Shown piece by piece: positions 1 through 9,944 of a stretch of DNA of 64,000 bases. The position numbers were made by a program, and so were the translations under genes. Source of the stretch: Sphaerolaimus hirsutus (Eukaryota > Nematoda > Chromadorea > Monhysterida > Sphaerolaimidae); NCBI GenBank assembly GCA_964036195.1, contig OZ038458.1:9995832-10059831 (forward strand), given 5' to 3'. Each line of letters opens with the position of its first letter. Within the stretch, counting starts at the first letter, position 1. A model generated the notes under the pieces. That model was not told the DNA's origin. It did not search any database and saw only the letters and a program-made list of their open reading frames with translations.

Positions 1-246
1 CAAACGAATTGCACTCTGAAATAATCCCCCTAGGGGTATTCAGGGGTAATACGGTATTTAGAAGTTAACATAAATAGACTTAAGATTTTAGGCTTCAGCT
101 TGAAGTCTCATACTGGGCTGTGAAACCCTTGCTATGAAACCCAGGTATTTTTACAGATTTTCACGTGTAGTAAAAACTGTCCCCGTTGAACCGCGGCCAT
201 GCCAGTGCCACCCATGTGGAAAGCGAGTCGGTGAATTCTGCCTAAT

Positions 247-552
247 TACCGTATTTCTTCTAATAGAAGAGCACCGTTCTTTTTTTTCACCAATATTTTC
301 AGACATTTTTTCATTTGAACCTAGTGTTAATAATGAAAAATGAATGACATTTTACTATAAGAGCATCAATTCAAACAAAACCAAATGTGAAAATAACCCT
401 AAATCATAGTTCTGAACACTGTGGATGTTCTCAACACCCATTTTTCTAATATTTGTGTGTTCTGGCACTGTTCCAACGTAATTTCTACCTGTCGTTCTAT
501 TGGAGGTGCCGTTCTATTGGAGGTATGCCGTTCTATTACAAGAAATACGGTA
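247..552. mobile_element. Inverted-repeat MITE, TACCGTATTTCTTC family
   Basis: The left end reads TACCGTATTTCTTCTAATAG and the right end finishes AGAAATACGGTA. The interior repeats short units containing CCGTTCTATTGGAGG. The same family recurs at 21370-21556, 41721-42188 and 45945-46144. It is non-coding and presumably mobilised in trans. Confidence 0.75.
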
Positions 553-1754
553 TGTCATCCGCATAAATAGATTGATAAAATTGTCGATGAACCAGCATAT
601 ATTCATGTGTCCTATTTTATCTATCATAGCAAGAAATTTCGATTATCGGCATTCACCGACTCTTCATGCTATTGTACATTTGTGTGTATAATGTTAGAAT
701 AGGTATATTTTATTCTTGGAAAAAAGCCAACATTACTTAGTTATAGGGTTGGCAAAAATAGCTAACATATTTTTGGTATGAATGCACAATGTCAATTGGC
801 AGTTTGTGGCTTTGCAGCATAATTTTTTTGGTTGTGCAAGTCAATTTTTGTTTTATGGTTGGTTTAATGTTTATAGGAAGCCACAACGATTTGGGTATAA
901 ACATAATTTTACTGATGTGTTCTAGTATCAGACATTGATGCAAATGCTTTACATTAGTCATAATTTCAAAAGTGATTTTGTTCTGAAGATGGTAAAATAG
1001 AAAAAATAAAAAAATATACAGCTTGAAAATAGGTAATAGATTTTTGACCAACCCTACTTAACTATGTACATATTCAGGTTTACAAAATATGTAGATAGAT
1101 CGAGTTTTCAAATCCATTTTCATTAAACCTGTTGTATACCGCCGGATATTGTAATCGTAATAGTGCATATGATCTTTTCCGAAGAGATTGTCAAACCGAT
1201 TGATTGCTTTATTAGTAATGATTCCACTCAACTTAGCGATTCCCAATTTCATTGTGTTAGATACAACATTCCCTTGCACCAGTGCAGTAAGATACATATT
1301 TAGGTCATAAAATAGCCAACGAGGTTTGTGCAGCTAATTGTGATAATATTTTTATAAAGGTGTAATAATTTATTGAGTAGTGCTTTCTTTCACCTTAGTG
1401 ATGGTCCCTTCACTCGCAAATACCCATACACATCATTTCTGGCTTTCGTTTTAGGAAAATTTGTACTTCACACATATTTGTTCATATTTTGAAATGATTT
1501 ATTTACAATTTTTAACTGGATTCGCTGATTTATTGGAATTTTTACACTTTGGAATTTTTCTGTATGGCTGAGAAGTGAGTGACTCAGCTGAGAATGTTGC
1601 ACATAGGTAAATACATAAATGGCAATACCGTATATCCAACAAATATGCCGAAGGAACTTATTATTTTGCCACCAAAATTTGGGGGAATCTAATCACATGG
1701 GTGATTATTATCGCCAGGATTTTCATCAAGGTTCAAAGAATCGTTTCATAGAAC

Positions 1755-2132
1755 TACCGTATATCCTCAAATAAGACCCCAGGGGAGTTTTTTTGTCAGA
1801 GTTTGTGAGGGGGGAGTTATTCAATGGAGGGACTTATTTTTTCCTGAGAAAACTTAAAATTAATTCATTGCATGAATTCATTCTGTGAATCCAGCTGTTT
1901 AACAGTCAACAATAACAAAAAGGTGTGTTTACACTGGGTAGCTGCATGTATTTATCTGCTGTCGCTTGCATACTTAACATAATTTTGTATTTTCATAGAC
2001 CATTTTTGTGAATTACGTACCATATTTTTCACCAGTAGAGGGGGAGTTATTCGAGGGAGGGAGTTACTTTTTCGTCAGAGTTTTTGAGAGGGAATTATTC
2101 GAGGGTGGGGTCTTACTCAAGGATATACGGTA
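1755..2132. mobile_element. Inverted-repeat MITE, TACCGTATWT...CTCRAATAA family
   Basis: The ends TACCGTATATCCTCAAATAA and its near reverse complement enclose G-rich blocks such as GGGGGAGTTATTCGAGG. Related copies lie at 3295-3576, 16189-18273, 24356-24815, 32193-32832, 46455-46785, 51846-52762 and 60058-60371. It is non-coding. Confidence 0.7.
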
Positions 2133-2482
2133 GTTCATTGTACATTCATCAATTACTTGCTCAATACAATTTCAAGGAGGGTATTGCCCCCCCCCCGCTA
2201 TCACTCGTATTTTGGGTTATTTCGAGGGGGGTAAATTAGAGGATCTACGGTATAAATGTGTTCAACGGGAACATTATAATTTGGTAAGCAGCTGGACACG
2301 AAGCTTTTAGGTAGGTGTATTGCATAAAACCTCAAATTGTTCAGCCATTCGTTTAGTTTTCCGCGTTTTTCCAAACAATGCCGCTTTCTTCACCGAGTTG
2401 TGAATCGTGCGATGACCTTGATCTGAATAAAAATGGTCATTCATTTGACGCGAGCTATTTTTGAAGATTTCATTAAATTATT

Positions 2483-2725
2483 GTGCCTACACACACTAGT
2501 TTTCACCGTGACCTCGTGTGAAAACTGAAAATTTTTCAAATGCAAATTAATGAACACGGTTGAATGATTTTATTTTATTTTAATTGGAATTTAAATTAAT
2601 GAAAGTTAAAATTTTAAAATTTCAAAACTAAAACACATGGCATACAAAAAGAGTAAGCTGGATGTCGCCATGTCGCCATTTCAGTTTTCACATCGATCAC
2701 GGTGAAAACTAGTGTGTGTAGGGCC
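2483..2725. mobile_element. MITE with GGCC..CACACACTAG ends
   Basis: The ends GTGCCTACACACACTAG and CTAGTGTGTGTAGGGCC are near-perfect inverted repeats flanked by ATT on both sides, suggesting a 3-bp target duplication. Its subterminal bases differ from the GTTGACAC members elsewhere in the window, but the terminal CACACACTAG is shared. Confidence 0.65.
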
Positions 2726-2933
2726 ATTATCGCTTGAGTGATGCGTCGCGGCGCGAATCGGCTCGCCGCGTATTTTTTATTATTTCGAAAAAATCGACGC
2801 TCACCTGTTGATGGTTGCTGTTGAGGGATTGTATCTAGGTTGTAGATTGAGATTGTTTTTCAAAGCGGCTGTTTTCAAAATGTGCGTTTGAAAAAACATT
2901 AGTTTATTCTAAAAAAGCTAACTGATCATCTGG

Positions 2934-3228
2934 GGGCAGTTCCGCAAACTCTCCTTTTCACTTCTCACTTAACTCTTTACTTTTTACTCTACTTTTTAAT
3001 TTTCCACTCTTGGAAGCAGCACCAGGGAGCAGTTCCAGAGTGTGAACTGTGTATCCAAATCTTATGTTTGATAATAAGATTTGGATACAAAAAAAAACAT
3101 AAGATTTGGATACACAGTTGACATTTGGGACTGCCCCCTGGTGCTGGTTTCCCGAGTGGAAAATTAAAAATTGGAGTAAAAAGTATAGTAAGAGGAGAGT
3201 ACTCTACCACTTGCGGAACTGGCCCCTA
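2934..3228. mobile_element. Palindromic MITE, GGGGGCAGTTCCGCAA ends
   Basis: The ends GGGGGCAGTTCCGCAA and TTGCGGAACTGGCCCC are inverted repeats. The interior contains a further palindrome around AAATCTTATGTTTG near 3058-3115. Its termini resemble the intron-forming family at 26348-26541 and 58150-58286, but the core differs. Confidence 0.6.
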
Positions 3229-3294
3229 AAATTGATCGATTATTGCGCTAAATGCTAGGGCTGACGCATGACACCACGCATTGTATTCTGTATA

Positions 3295-3576
3295 TACCGC
3301 GCTCGAATAATCCCTCTTGAATAAGTCCCCCCTGTAAGACTAGTGTGGAAAAATAATTCCCCCTTAAAACATATAATGAATTTGTTATGCCCAATTCGAA
3401 CAAAAATGGCATGTTATTGTGTTAATAAGGATTTTGTGGAATGATTTGATATAAACATGCTTGAAATTTCTGACGATAAAATAATTCCTCCCATTGAATA
3501 ACTCCCTTCGAATAGTTACACCCTGAAGAGTGACGAAAAAATAATCCCCCAGGGTTTTTTTCGAGCAAATACGGTA
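3295..3576. mobile_element. TACCG...CGGTA MITE
   Basis: The ends TACCGCGCTCGAATAA and TCGAGCAAATACGGTA are flanked by TA on both sides. The interior consists of CCCCC-rich TCGAATAA repeats. It is non-coding and belongs to the same family as 1755-2132. Confidence 0.7.
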
Positions 3577-3628
3577 TACCGTTCTTTTTTCCGTTGTGAA
3601 CCTACTTTGAGATGAAGACGGCTAAATA

Positions 3629-4873
3629 CACTACCGTGCAGAATAGTTGAGACTTTTCACACATAGAGAAACAGTAGACTGGGGGTTCACCGCACTTTTT
3701 TGCTTCCCAATTTCTTGTCCCTGGCCCAATTTTGATGCCGTTTGAGTATGTTGGGGTTTGATGCTGGGACTACTACGGAAAAATTTTGTTTGCTCAAATA
3801 ATCCTCCAGGCCCGAGATAAGGGGGTCTATAAAAAGATGGTCAATAAATATACAAAAAATAGGCAATCTGGATGAGTGTGTTTGAAGCTCTGGGCTGATT
3901 TGAATCATTCAACAGTTAAAATGATCGGGACAACATGCAAATTCTATTTTTGTGGTCGGTTTAGTGATGTCTAAACTAGGTATGTCAATTTGACCCAGTT
4001 TTTGAACATGAAAAAATAATTTTTTTTTAACAAACTATCATATACTTTAGACAACGAGGATTCATTTAAAACAAAAATGAGTTCAATATCTCTTTCCAAT
4101 CAAAAGTTATGGCACTTCAAAGTTTTCAATGGTGTCGAAATATTTTATGCTTAATTTACTGGGGTTTGCAGCATCAAAATTTTGTTATCAAACAGTCTAT
4201 AAGATTCTTTAGACAGAGAGAATTAATATGACAAAAACGTTTTTTCAATATCTCTTTCCAATCAAATGTTATAGCACTTACAAACTTCCATCTTCATTCC
4301 ATACAAAATAATTGCACATTACTCATTCACAGTTGGGCCAAATTTTCTCCCTTATAGAGCAAAGCCATAACCTCAAATTTACACACCAAATAGCCCCACT
4401 CAGTAGTATGCCTACCCCCATTTCTGATTTGCTGGCAATAGATGCAAAACTGCAGCAAAAATAAATAAATGCCACATTTCCATATATGCATTGCCATATG
4501 CTGTTCATGCTTAGAATGTTTCTTGCTGCACACAGAGCTCAGCAATGCAGGCAAGCAGTTCCCATGGTAAAATTTTTGTTAAAAAATGAACATAGGAATT
4601 GGATATAAACTTTAAAGTGAGATACTGAGTGGCTACTGCCCAAAACAAGAAAAGTCTCAACTATTCTGAAACATGAACAAACTGAGTTAATATGTTTGTA
4701 CACTAGGAATATACGCAGATTTGAACTTGAGGGGCAGTCATCCTGGGCATTTGTAGTCGACCCCCCAGAGTACCCATGCATAGTATCCAAATGTTTTGCA
4801 TATCAACCATTTCAAAATACTGGCAACATTAATCACGCAGCGCAAAAAGTCTCAACTATTCTGCACGGTAGTG
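3629..4873. mobile_element. Non-autonomous mariner/Tc1-like element
   Basis: Inverted repeats of about 28 bp begin CACTACCGTGCAGAATAG, and the element is flanked by TA on both sides (3627-3628 and 4874-4875). An internal partial copy of the repeat lies near 4650. No open frame longer than about 80 codons resembles a transposase. The part from about 3720 to 4040 is clearly related to the interior of the element at 27244-27809, although the termini differ. Confidence 0.7.
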
Positions 4874-5076
4874 TATATCGTATATAGAAGTCGCTAAACC
4901 AAGTCACATGAAGCTTCTAAAAAAACATAGCAGGTGAATTTCCGGGCGATTTCACAGAATACCGCGTGAATTCAAAAAAAATTTGCCTGCATTAAAAAAA
5001 ACTGTCTTTACCCTAAAAAATATTTTCACAAACCGTCACCAATTCCAAACAGGTAGTTGCTTCCAGTGGCGCGCAC

Positions 5077-7423
5077 ATGGCTGCGGCGGCGCGACTGCAC
5101 AGCGCGGAGGCGGGCTTGGGCGAGTCGCCGTGTAAAAAACCTGTCGCCGATGTGGTCACAAATTCGTTGATGCTGCTGCGCAATGGCGACGCTGTGTTCG
5201 TTCTGTTTTTTTTTGTTGGGCCAGGCGTTAGTTGACACTTGTGTCGACTGTCCTGTGTCAACTATAGATTTCAGCTTTACGTGTCGAACTGATCTTTTAG
5301 TGCAATGTTGACAAATAAATGTAACAGCAAGTGCATGGAAGATCGCCCTGCGTCACGTGAAGCCGAAATCTGTGTTGACAGACCAGTTGACGCGTGTCAA
5401 CTTGTGTATGGGCCGTCTTTGTGCGTGAGTGCGGCTCCCGAGGTCTACTAGACAACTACTCTGAACGGCTCAGCTCCAACGTTCACGCCGCCACGTCGAC
5501 ACCCAGCTCGCCGGGCAGCACGAAGCGCAGCGACTACCTCAACTGGGACGACTACTTCATGTCGGTGGCGGTGCTGTCGTCGCAGCGCAGCAAGGACCCC
5601 AGCACGCAGGTGGGCGCGTGCATCGTCGACGCCAGGCACAGGATCGTCGCCATTGGCTACAACGGCTTTCCCAGGGGTTGCCATGACGACCAGCTGCCTT
5701 GGGGCAAGGTGGCAGATGACCCGCTGGACACGAAGTATCCTTATGGTTATTGCTTTTGTTGAACTGTGAATGTTTGCTCTGTGTGTGTTTTGTATGTCAA
5801 TTGTTATACTAGGCGGACGTCACACTTTGTATGGAAACCTACCATAACCCATCTGAATAACGAAGCAAAAATTATACAGTTTTAATCATGATATTTCGTT
5901 TGTACTATGGAATAATAAATTACGAAATTTTTATTCATTTTATTCAAGATTTTATTCATTAAATTATGGTAGGATTCTACGCAACGTATGCGCTCCGCTC
6001 GGTATAGTTACTGTGGATGTGGAAACTGCGCAGTGTGTCATGCTGAGCAAAACGCGATTTTGAACAAGAACAGCGCGGATTTGGATGGCTGCCGCATGTT
6101 TGTTCTGCCCATCTTTGCCCGTTTTTTTACAAATTGAAATATTTTTTTACAAACGTCTGACGTAGGTACACTGTTTTGTTCCCCTGCAATGAGTGCGCCA
6201 AGCTGATCATTCAGGCGGGAATTACGTGAGTAGTTTGATAATTAATTTTGATAATTTGTCTAGTTTGATAATTTAAACTTTAATCGCACTGCACGCAGCG
6301 AGGTGATATACATGCGCGACAAGCCGCTGAAACAGGAGATGATCGCCAGCAGACGCATGTTCGACATGGTGGGCGTGAAGCTAAGGTGCGTTTTACCCCG
6401 ACTCCACACTTTTCAAGTGACCGAGTTCAAGTGACAATTAATGTAAATAAACCAATTGCTTAAGTGACGAGGAAAATTGAGGGAATCAAGTGCAACGTCA
6501 CTTTTCTTGTCCTTAGTGTTTTTTTTTGCATCTAACCTCTGCCACTTGCAACTTGTTTTCTCTCTGTCGATGAGGTGCTTAATTCGATGCATACTGATGT
6601 GTTTTGTCAAAATTGTTGACAACCAAATCACCATCAAAATTGTCCACAACAATACAGGCCTTTTGTCCCGTCACGAAGTGAGCCAATCGTCATAGCCCTT
6701 TCTTCGCCTGATGAAACTCAAGTAGAAAATGCTTCGCAGTGATACAATGTCAATTTTTTTGCCGGACCTTTTTTGTCCAACGTTTTTTTGGTGTTTTTTT
6801 GCCTTTCATTTTTATTACCGGTATAAATTTAATAATTTATTGGTGCTCTAGCTACATCCCACGGCATTAGTTCGCTCAGCACCGCTCACATTTTACGTCC
6901 GTTATCTTATTTTATCAGGTTAATCAGATTAACCACACCAATGTTCACTTAATTAGATTTTTAGTTTTTGGTTTTTAGACGTAGACATTTGTTTTCCTCA
7001 TTTTTATTTTTCGCTTTCTATCGACCTACCTAAATGGCTGGGAGTTTATCACCTGTCTACTGCGTTACCAGTTAACCATCACATTTGAGATAAGTCGTTG
7101 AATTTAGTTTTCTGGTTAACTGTCGTGTAACCTTGTAATTGTTGACTGACAAATGTAACATTTACCTTGTAACATATTATTATTCCCAACGGAATTTGTA
7201 TAGTAAATATCAAAAAACCATTCCACCTCAGAAATGCCAGTGATCTAGCTAATAAATTTTTACATTCTGCAGCAACATTATCAGACCTCTTTGCCGCGTC
7301 AGCGTTTCTTTCGGCGCAGCATGCTCCCATGCTGTATTACCTTTCACTTTTACTTTTATTCGCGCATGTGCCCAGATGCAAGTAGAACACGGTGTCCGAC
7401 ACGTGAGTGAGCTCATGAATTAG
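5077..7423 (+). CDS. DCTD: dCMP deaminase (six-exon model)
   Basis: Deoxycytidylate deaminase converts dCMP to dUMP for thymidylate synthesis. Exons: 5077-5131 (tentative), 5452-5745, 6034-6097, 6166-6225, 6299-6385, 7273-7423 (tentative); phases close to 236 residues. The core is convincing: DDYF near the start, [24 protein letters not shown], the zinc-binding and catalytic CHAEQNAI split over an intron, and FPCNECAK with the two cysteine zinc ligands. The metazoan enzyme is about 178 residues, so both ends here are longer. No in-frame ATG precedes the core in exon 2, so I join an upstream ATG exon by phase. The last exon resembles the family C-terminus only loosely. A MITE (5218-5414) fills the end of intron 1. 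The core exons are secure; the two ends are not. Confidence 0.88.
5218..5414. mobile_element. GTTGACAC MITE in DCTD intron 1
   Basis: One of about ten copies of a roughly 200-bp element. It has terminal GGCCCACACACTAGTTGACA-like repeats and internal arms containing TTTCGGCTTCACGTGTCGCAGAG. This copy is diverged at its outer ends. It stops about 38 bp before the proposed acceptor of the second DCTD exon. Confidence 0.7.
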
Positions 7424-7444
7424 TCTACAATACGTTTACTTTCT

Positions 7445-7680
7445 TGTCGGGACGTAGGCCCGTTGCGCATCTAAACCCATTGCGCATCTCGTCCCGCTGC
7501 CCATCTAATTGTACACGTTGCCCATCTAACAGGGGACGTAGATGAGCAACGGGCAGGGGATTAGCCATCTGGGTATTAGCGTTTGGGGCGGGGGTTAGGC
7601 TATAAAGAACATTTCCTCAAATAAACCCGCGTAGTGATGGGCGACGTGTAAAATTAGATGCGCAATGGGTTTAGATGTGC
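7445..7680. repeat. Diverged tandem and inverted GCGCATCTAA motifs
   Basis: Short motifs such as TTGCGCATCTAAACCC and TTGCCCATCTAA recur in direct and inverted orientation immediately upstream of TMEM107. The block may be a decayed element overlapping its promoter. Confidence 0.4.
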
Positions 7681-7763
7681 ACCGGCACAGTCTGCTTGTC
7701 GGCAGCTTACTGCCAGTTATATTTTTTTTTGGAATCCAGTCAATTGCCCAGAGAATCGCCGCG

Positions 7764-9309
7764 ATGACCAGCTCCACGTGGCCGCTTGTGCCGGCGCGCT
7801 TCCTGTGCCTCACTGCGCATCTGATCGGCGCCGTGGCGCTGCTGTGGAGCAGACGGGACAACGTCATTTCTGGCTTGCCGCTCGAACACACGCCCGACGA
7901 CTATGATGCCATGGACCTCAGGTGCCGTTTGGTTGAATTGTGTCGTCTGTTTTGGATTGTGTCGAGAAGTGTTCGCACGTGTTTTGGAGGATGTTGGCTT
8001 TGAGAACTATCAGCCTGAATTATGGTCCAAACTGGACCCGATCCCGTAAATTCAAAAATTTGTCTCGAGAACCCTGGTATGGATTGTATTTTCGTTTTGG
8101 CTTTTCATTCGAAATTTTCGCTAAGGGGCCCCGCAATCAATTTGCGCGTCAATTTCTACCTCACGTCTTATTCCATGGAACCTTCACCTTCAAATTGTCA
8201 CAATCGTGTGCAGGTTCACCGTGGCGCTGAGCGTGACGTTGGCCTGTCTGGTGATAGAGTTCGGAGGTTTCTTCAGCGGCATCACCATGTTCCAGCCAGT
8301 CACCGCCACGATATGTATGTATTTAGGCTTTTTTGTATGTTGTTTTTGTAGCTAAAGCTGCGTTTACACTGCGACTTGTGCCGACAATTCAAAATGTGAA
8401 AAAGTTCCACAATTTTGGAATAAAGTTCCAAATCTGCTAGAAAATGCAGTGAAGTATACTCACTAGTTAACTGCACTCACTTGCCAATTTGCAGATAAAT
8501 CGTCCATGTCGCTCCACAGTTATAAGCATTTTAAAAATATATCCAAAAAAGCAAACCGACAAGCGAAATATTTTTTGAACAGCTTATAACTCTGGAACGA
8601 CGTGGACGATTTATCTGCAAATTGGCATGTGAGTGCACTTAACTAGTGAGTATGTTTCACTGCATTTTCTTGCATATATGGAACTTGATTCCAAAATTAT
8701 GGAACTTTTTCACTTTTTAAAATTGTCGGCACAAGTCGCAGTGTAAACGCAGCTTAAGTGGAAGCTAAATTTCCAGAGTATTCTTCATATTGAATTTTGT
8801 AGAGTTTTTAAAGCATGAAACTTTGGATCTCGGCGTGAAAAATTCCACAGCAAACAATTCGGGTGCCAACAAAAATTTGTTTATGCCAACAAAAATTTGT
8901 TTATGCCAACAAAAACAACACAACAACCACAACAGCAACAACAATGGGTACTAGTAATAAAACACATTTGTCACAAACCGCGTAAAAATCTTCCACGTCT
9001 AAAAATGTGTTCTACGGCTCAAATTTTCTGTCACCACATCAAAACCGTGTGAACCACCGTTTAAATATCGCCGCCAAAAGTCTTCCGACCTCGATTCCCC
9101 CCCCCCCACCCATATACTACCTAATCTCCATTCTCCAAACCTCAGCCACCGCTCTCCACATGAGCACGTGCGTGGCGATGGCGTTCTTCGCGTGGGACGA
9201 GTGGCCCAGCGACGAGTTCTGGTGGCTCGTGGTGCTGGGCGCCGCCCTGCCCGCCGCAGTTGAGCTGCTCGCCGTGGCCAAGGTGCTCGCCTGTGGGAAG
9301 AGGTTGTGA
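7764..9309 (+). CDS. TMEM107: TMEM107, ciliary transition-zone membrane protein
   Basis: Exons 7764-7921, 8214-8314 and 9146-9309 join in phase to 140 residues, the same length as the vertebrate protein. The N-terminus reads LVPARFLCLTAHLIG, followed by a short loop with a TPDDYDAMDL segment, the helix FTVALSVTLACLVIEFGGFF, then SGITMF, and two further hydrophobic segments ending in ALPAAVELLAV. This is the four-helix pattern of TMEM107. In other animals the protein sits in the transition zone and recruits MKS-module proteins. I chose the ATG at 7764 because family similarity begins there; an upstream in-frame ATG at 7665 lies in repeat-like DNA. Intron 2 contains a Harbinger-like palindrome. 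Confidence 0.93.
8356..8754. mobile_element. Palindromic Harbinger-like MITE in TMEM107 intron 2
   Basis: The two halves are long inverted repeats starting AGCTGCGTTTACACTGCGAC and meeting near 8560. TAA flanks both sides (8353-8355 and 8755-8757), the 3-bp duplication typical of PIF/Harbinger elements. There is no coding capacity. The transcript of this intron could fold into a hairpin of nearly 200 bp. Confidence 0.75.
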
Positions 9310-9865
9310 TTGGTGATGTGTTGGTGTTCTCTGATGTGGTTGTTATGTGTTTATGTAAATATGTCATTGTCGTGTACATAGTGCATTTATGTTTGTATGA
9401 TATTGCGATCGTGTCTTGCATTTTTTTTCTTGATAGCTGTATTGATTGTGTGTTTAGCAGCTTGTGGTTCTCAGATCTCTTAAACTGACATTAACATTGA
9501 TCACGGTTGTTCACGGTTTTGATAAAAAAATTCAACGAAAGTTCACCATGTTTATCTGGTCAATTTGTCCTTTATGATCTCGTTCATTCAGTGAATTCAA
9601 TCGTACGCCTGTGAATGTTCCATGATGCCGCATTCGATTTGTTTACGATCAAATCACTCATTGTGCAATATCTATTTTTATTTACCTATATAAAGTACAT
9701 CGTTCCGGAATTGGCATTCACGCGTCTCTCTAAACTTTTTATTTGTCAATATATTTTTATTTATCACTTTTTTCTGTAAATCGACCCGGTAAAGTTGACA
9801 ACCAAACTTGAAAATTCGGAAATACATAACTTATGGAATTACGGAATTTAGAAATGATTCATCGG

Positions 9866-9871
9866 AATAAA
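9866..9871 (+). terminator. AATAAA poly(A) signal
   Basis: An AATAAA lies 557 bp after the TMEM107 stop and about 35 bp before an acceptor-like site upstream of TAF12. It is a reasonable cleavage signal for TMEM107. Confidence 0.4.
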
Positions 9872-9889
9872 TAACATTCACTACAAAAA

Positions 9890-9903
9890 CTGCACATTTA
9901 CAG
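9890..9903 (+). promoter_or_regulatory. Candidate splice acceptor upstream of the TAF12 ATG
   Basis: TGCACATTTACAG lies 41 bp before the TAF12 start codon with no donor visible in between. It could be the acceptor of an untranslated first intron or a spliced-leader site. The sequence alone cannot tell which. Confidence 0.3.
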
Positions 9904-9944
9904 TTCCATTAGCTCTAGCCCGGCGGAAAGTACATCTCCCCAAA

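Larger units (their letters stand above)
1..2482. other. Gene-poor left flank
   Basis: I see no gene I can support here. The stretch is AT-rich and holds pieces of CGTATTT-ended repeats: a truncated right end ending near 58, a complete copy at 247-552, one at 1755-2132 and a partial one at about 2160-2253. The open frames between 737 and 1297 on the minus strand are short and show no recognisable domain. Confidence 0.5.

Noticed and set aside
737-1297. Two minus-strand open frames of 79 and 104 codons
   Set aside because: AT-rich, no domain, and no convincing splice or start context. The residue pattern fits no family I know.
4539-4887. Overlapping frames inside the 3629-4873 mariner-like element as a transposase
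   Set aside because: No DD[E/D] catalytic pattern or helix-turn-helix is visible and the frames are under 85 codons.
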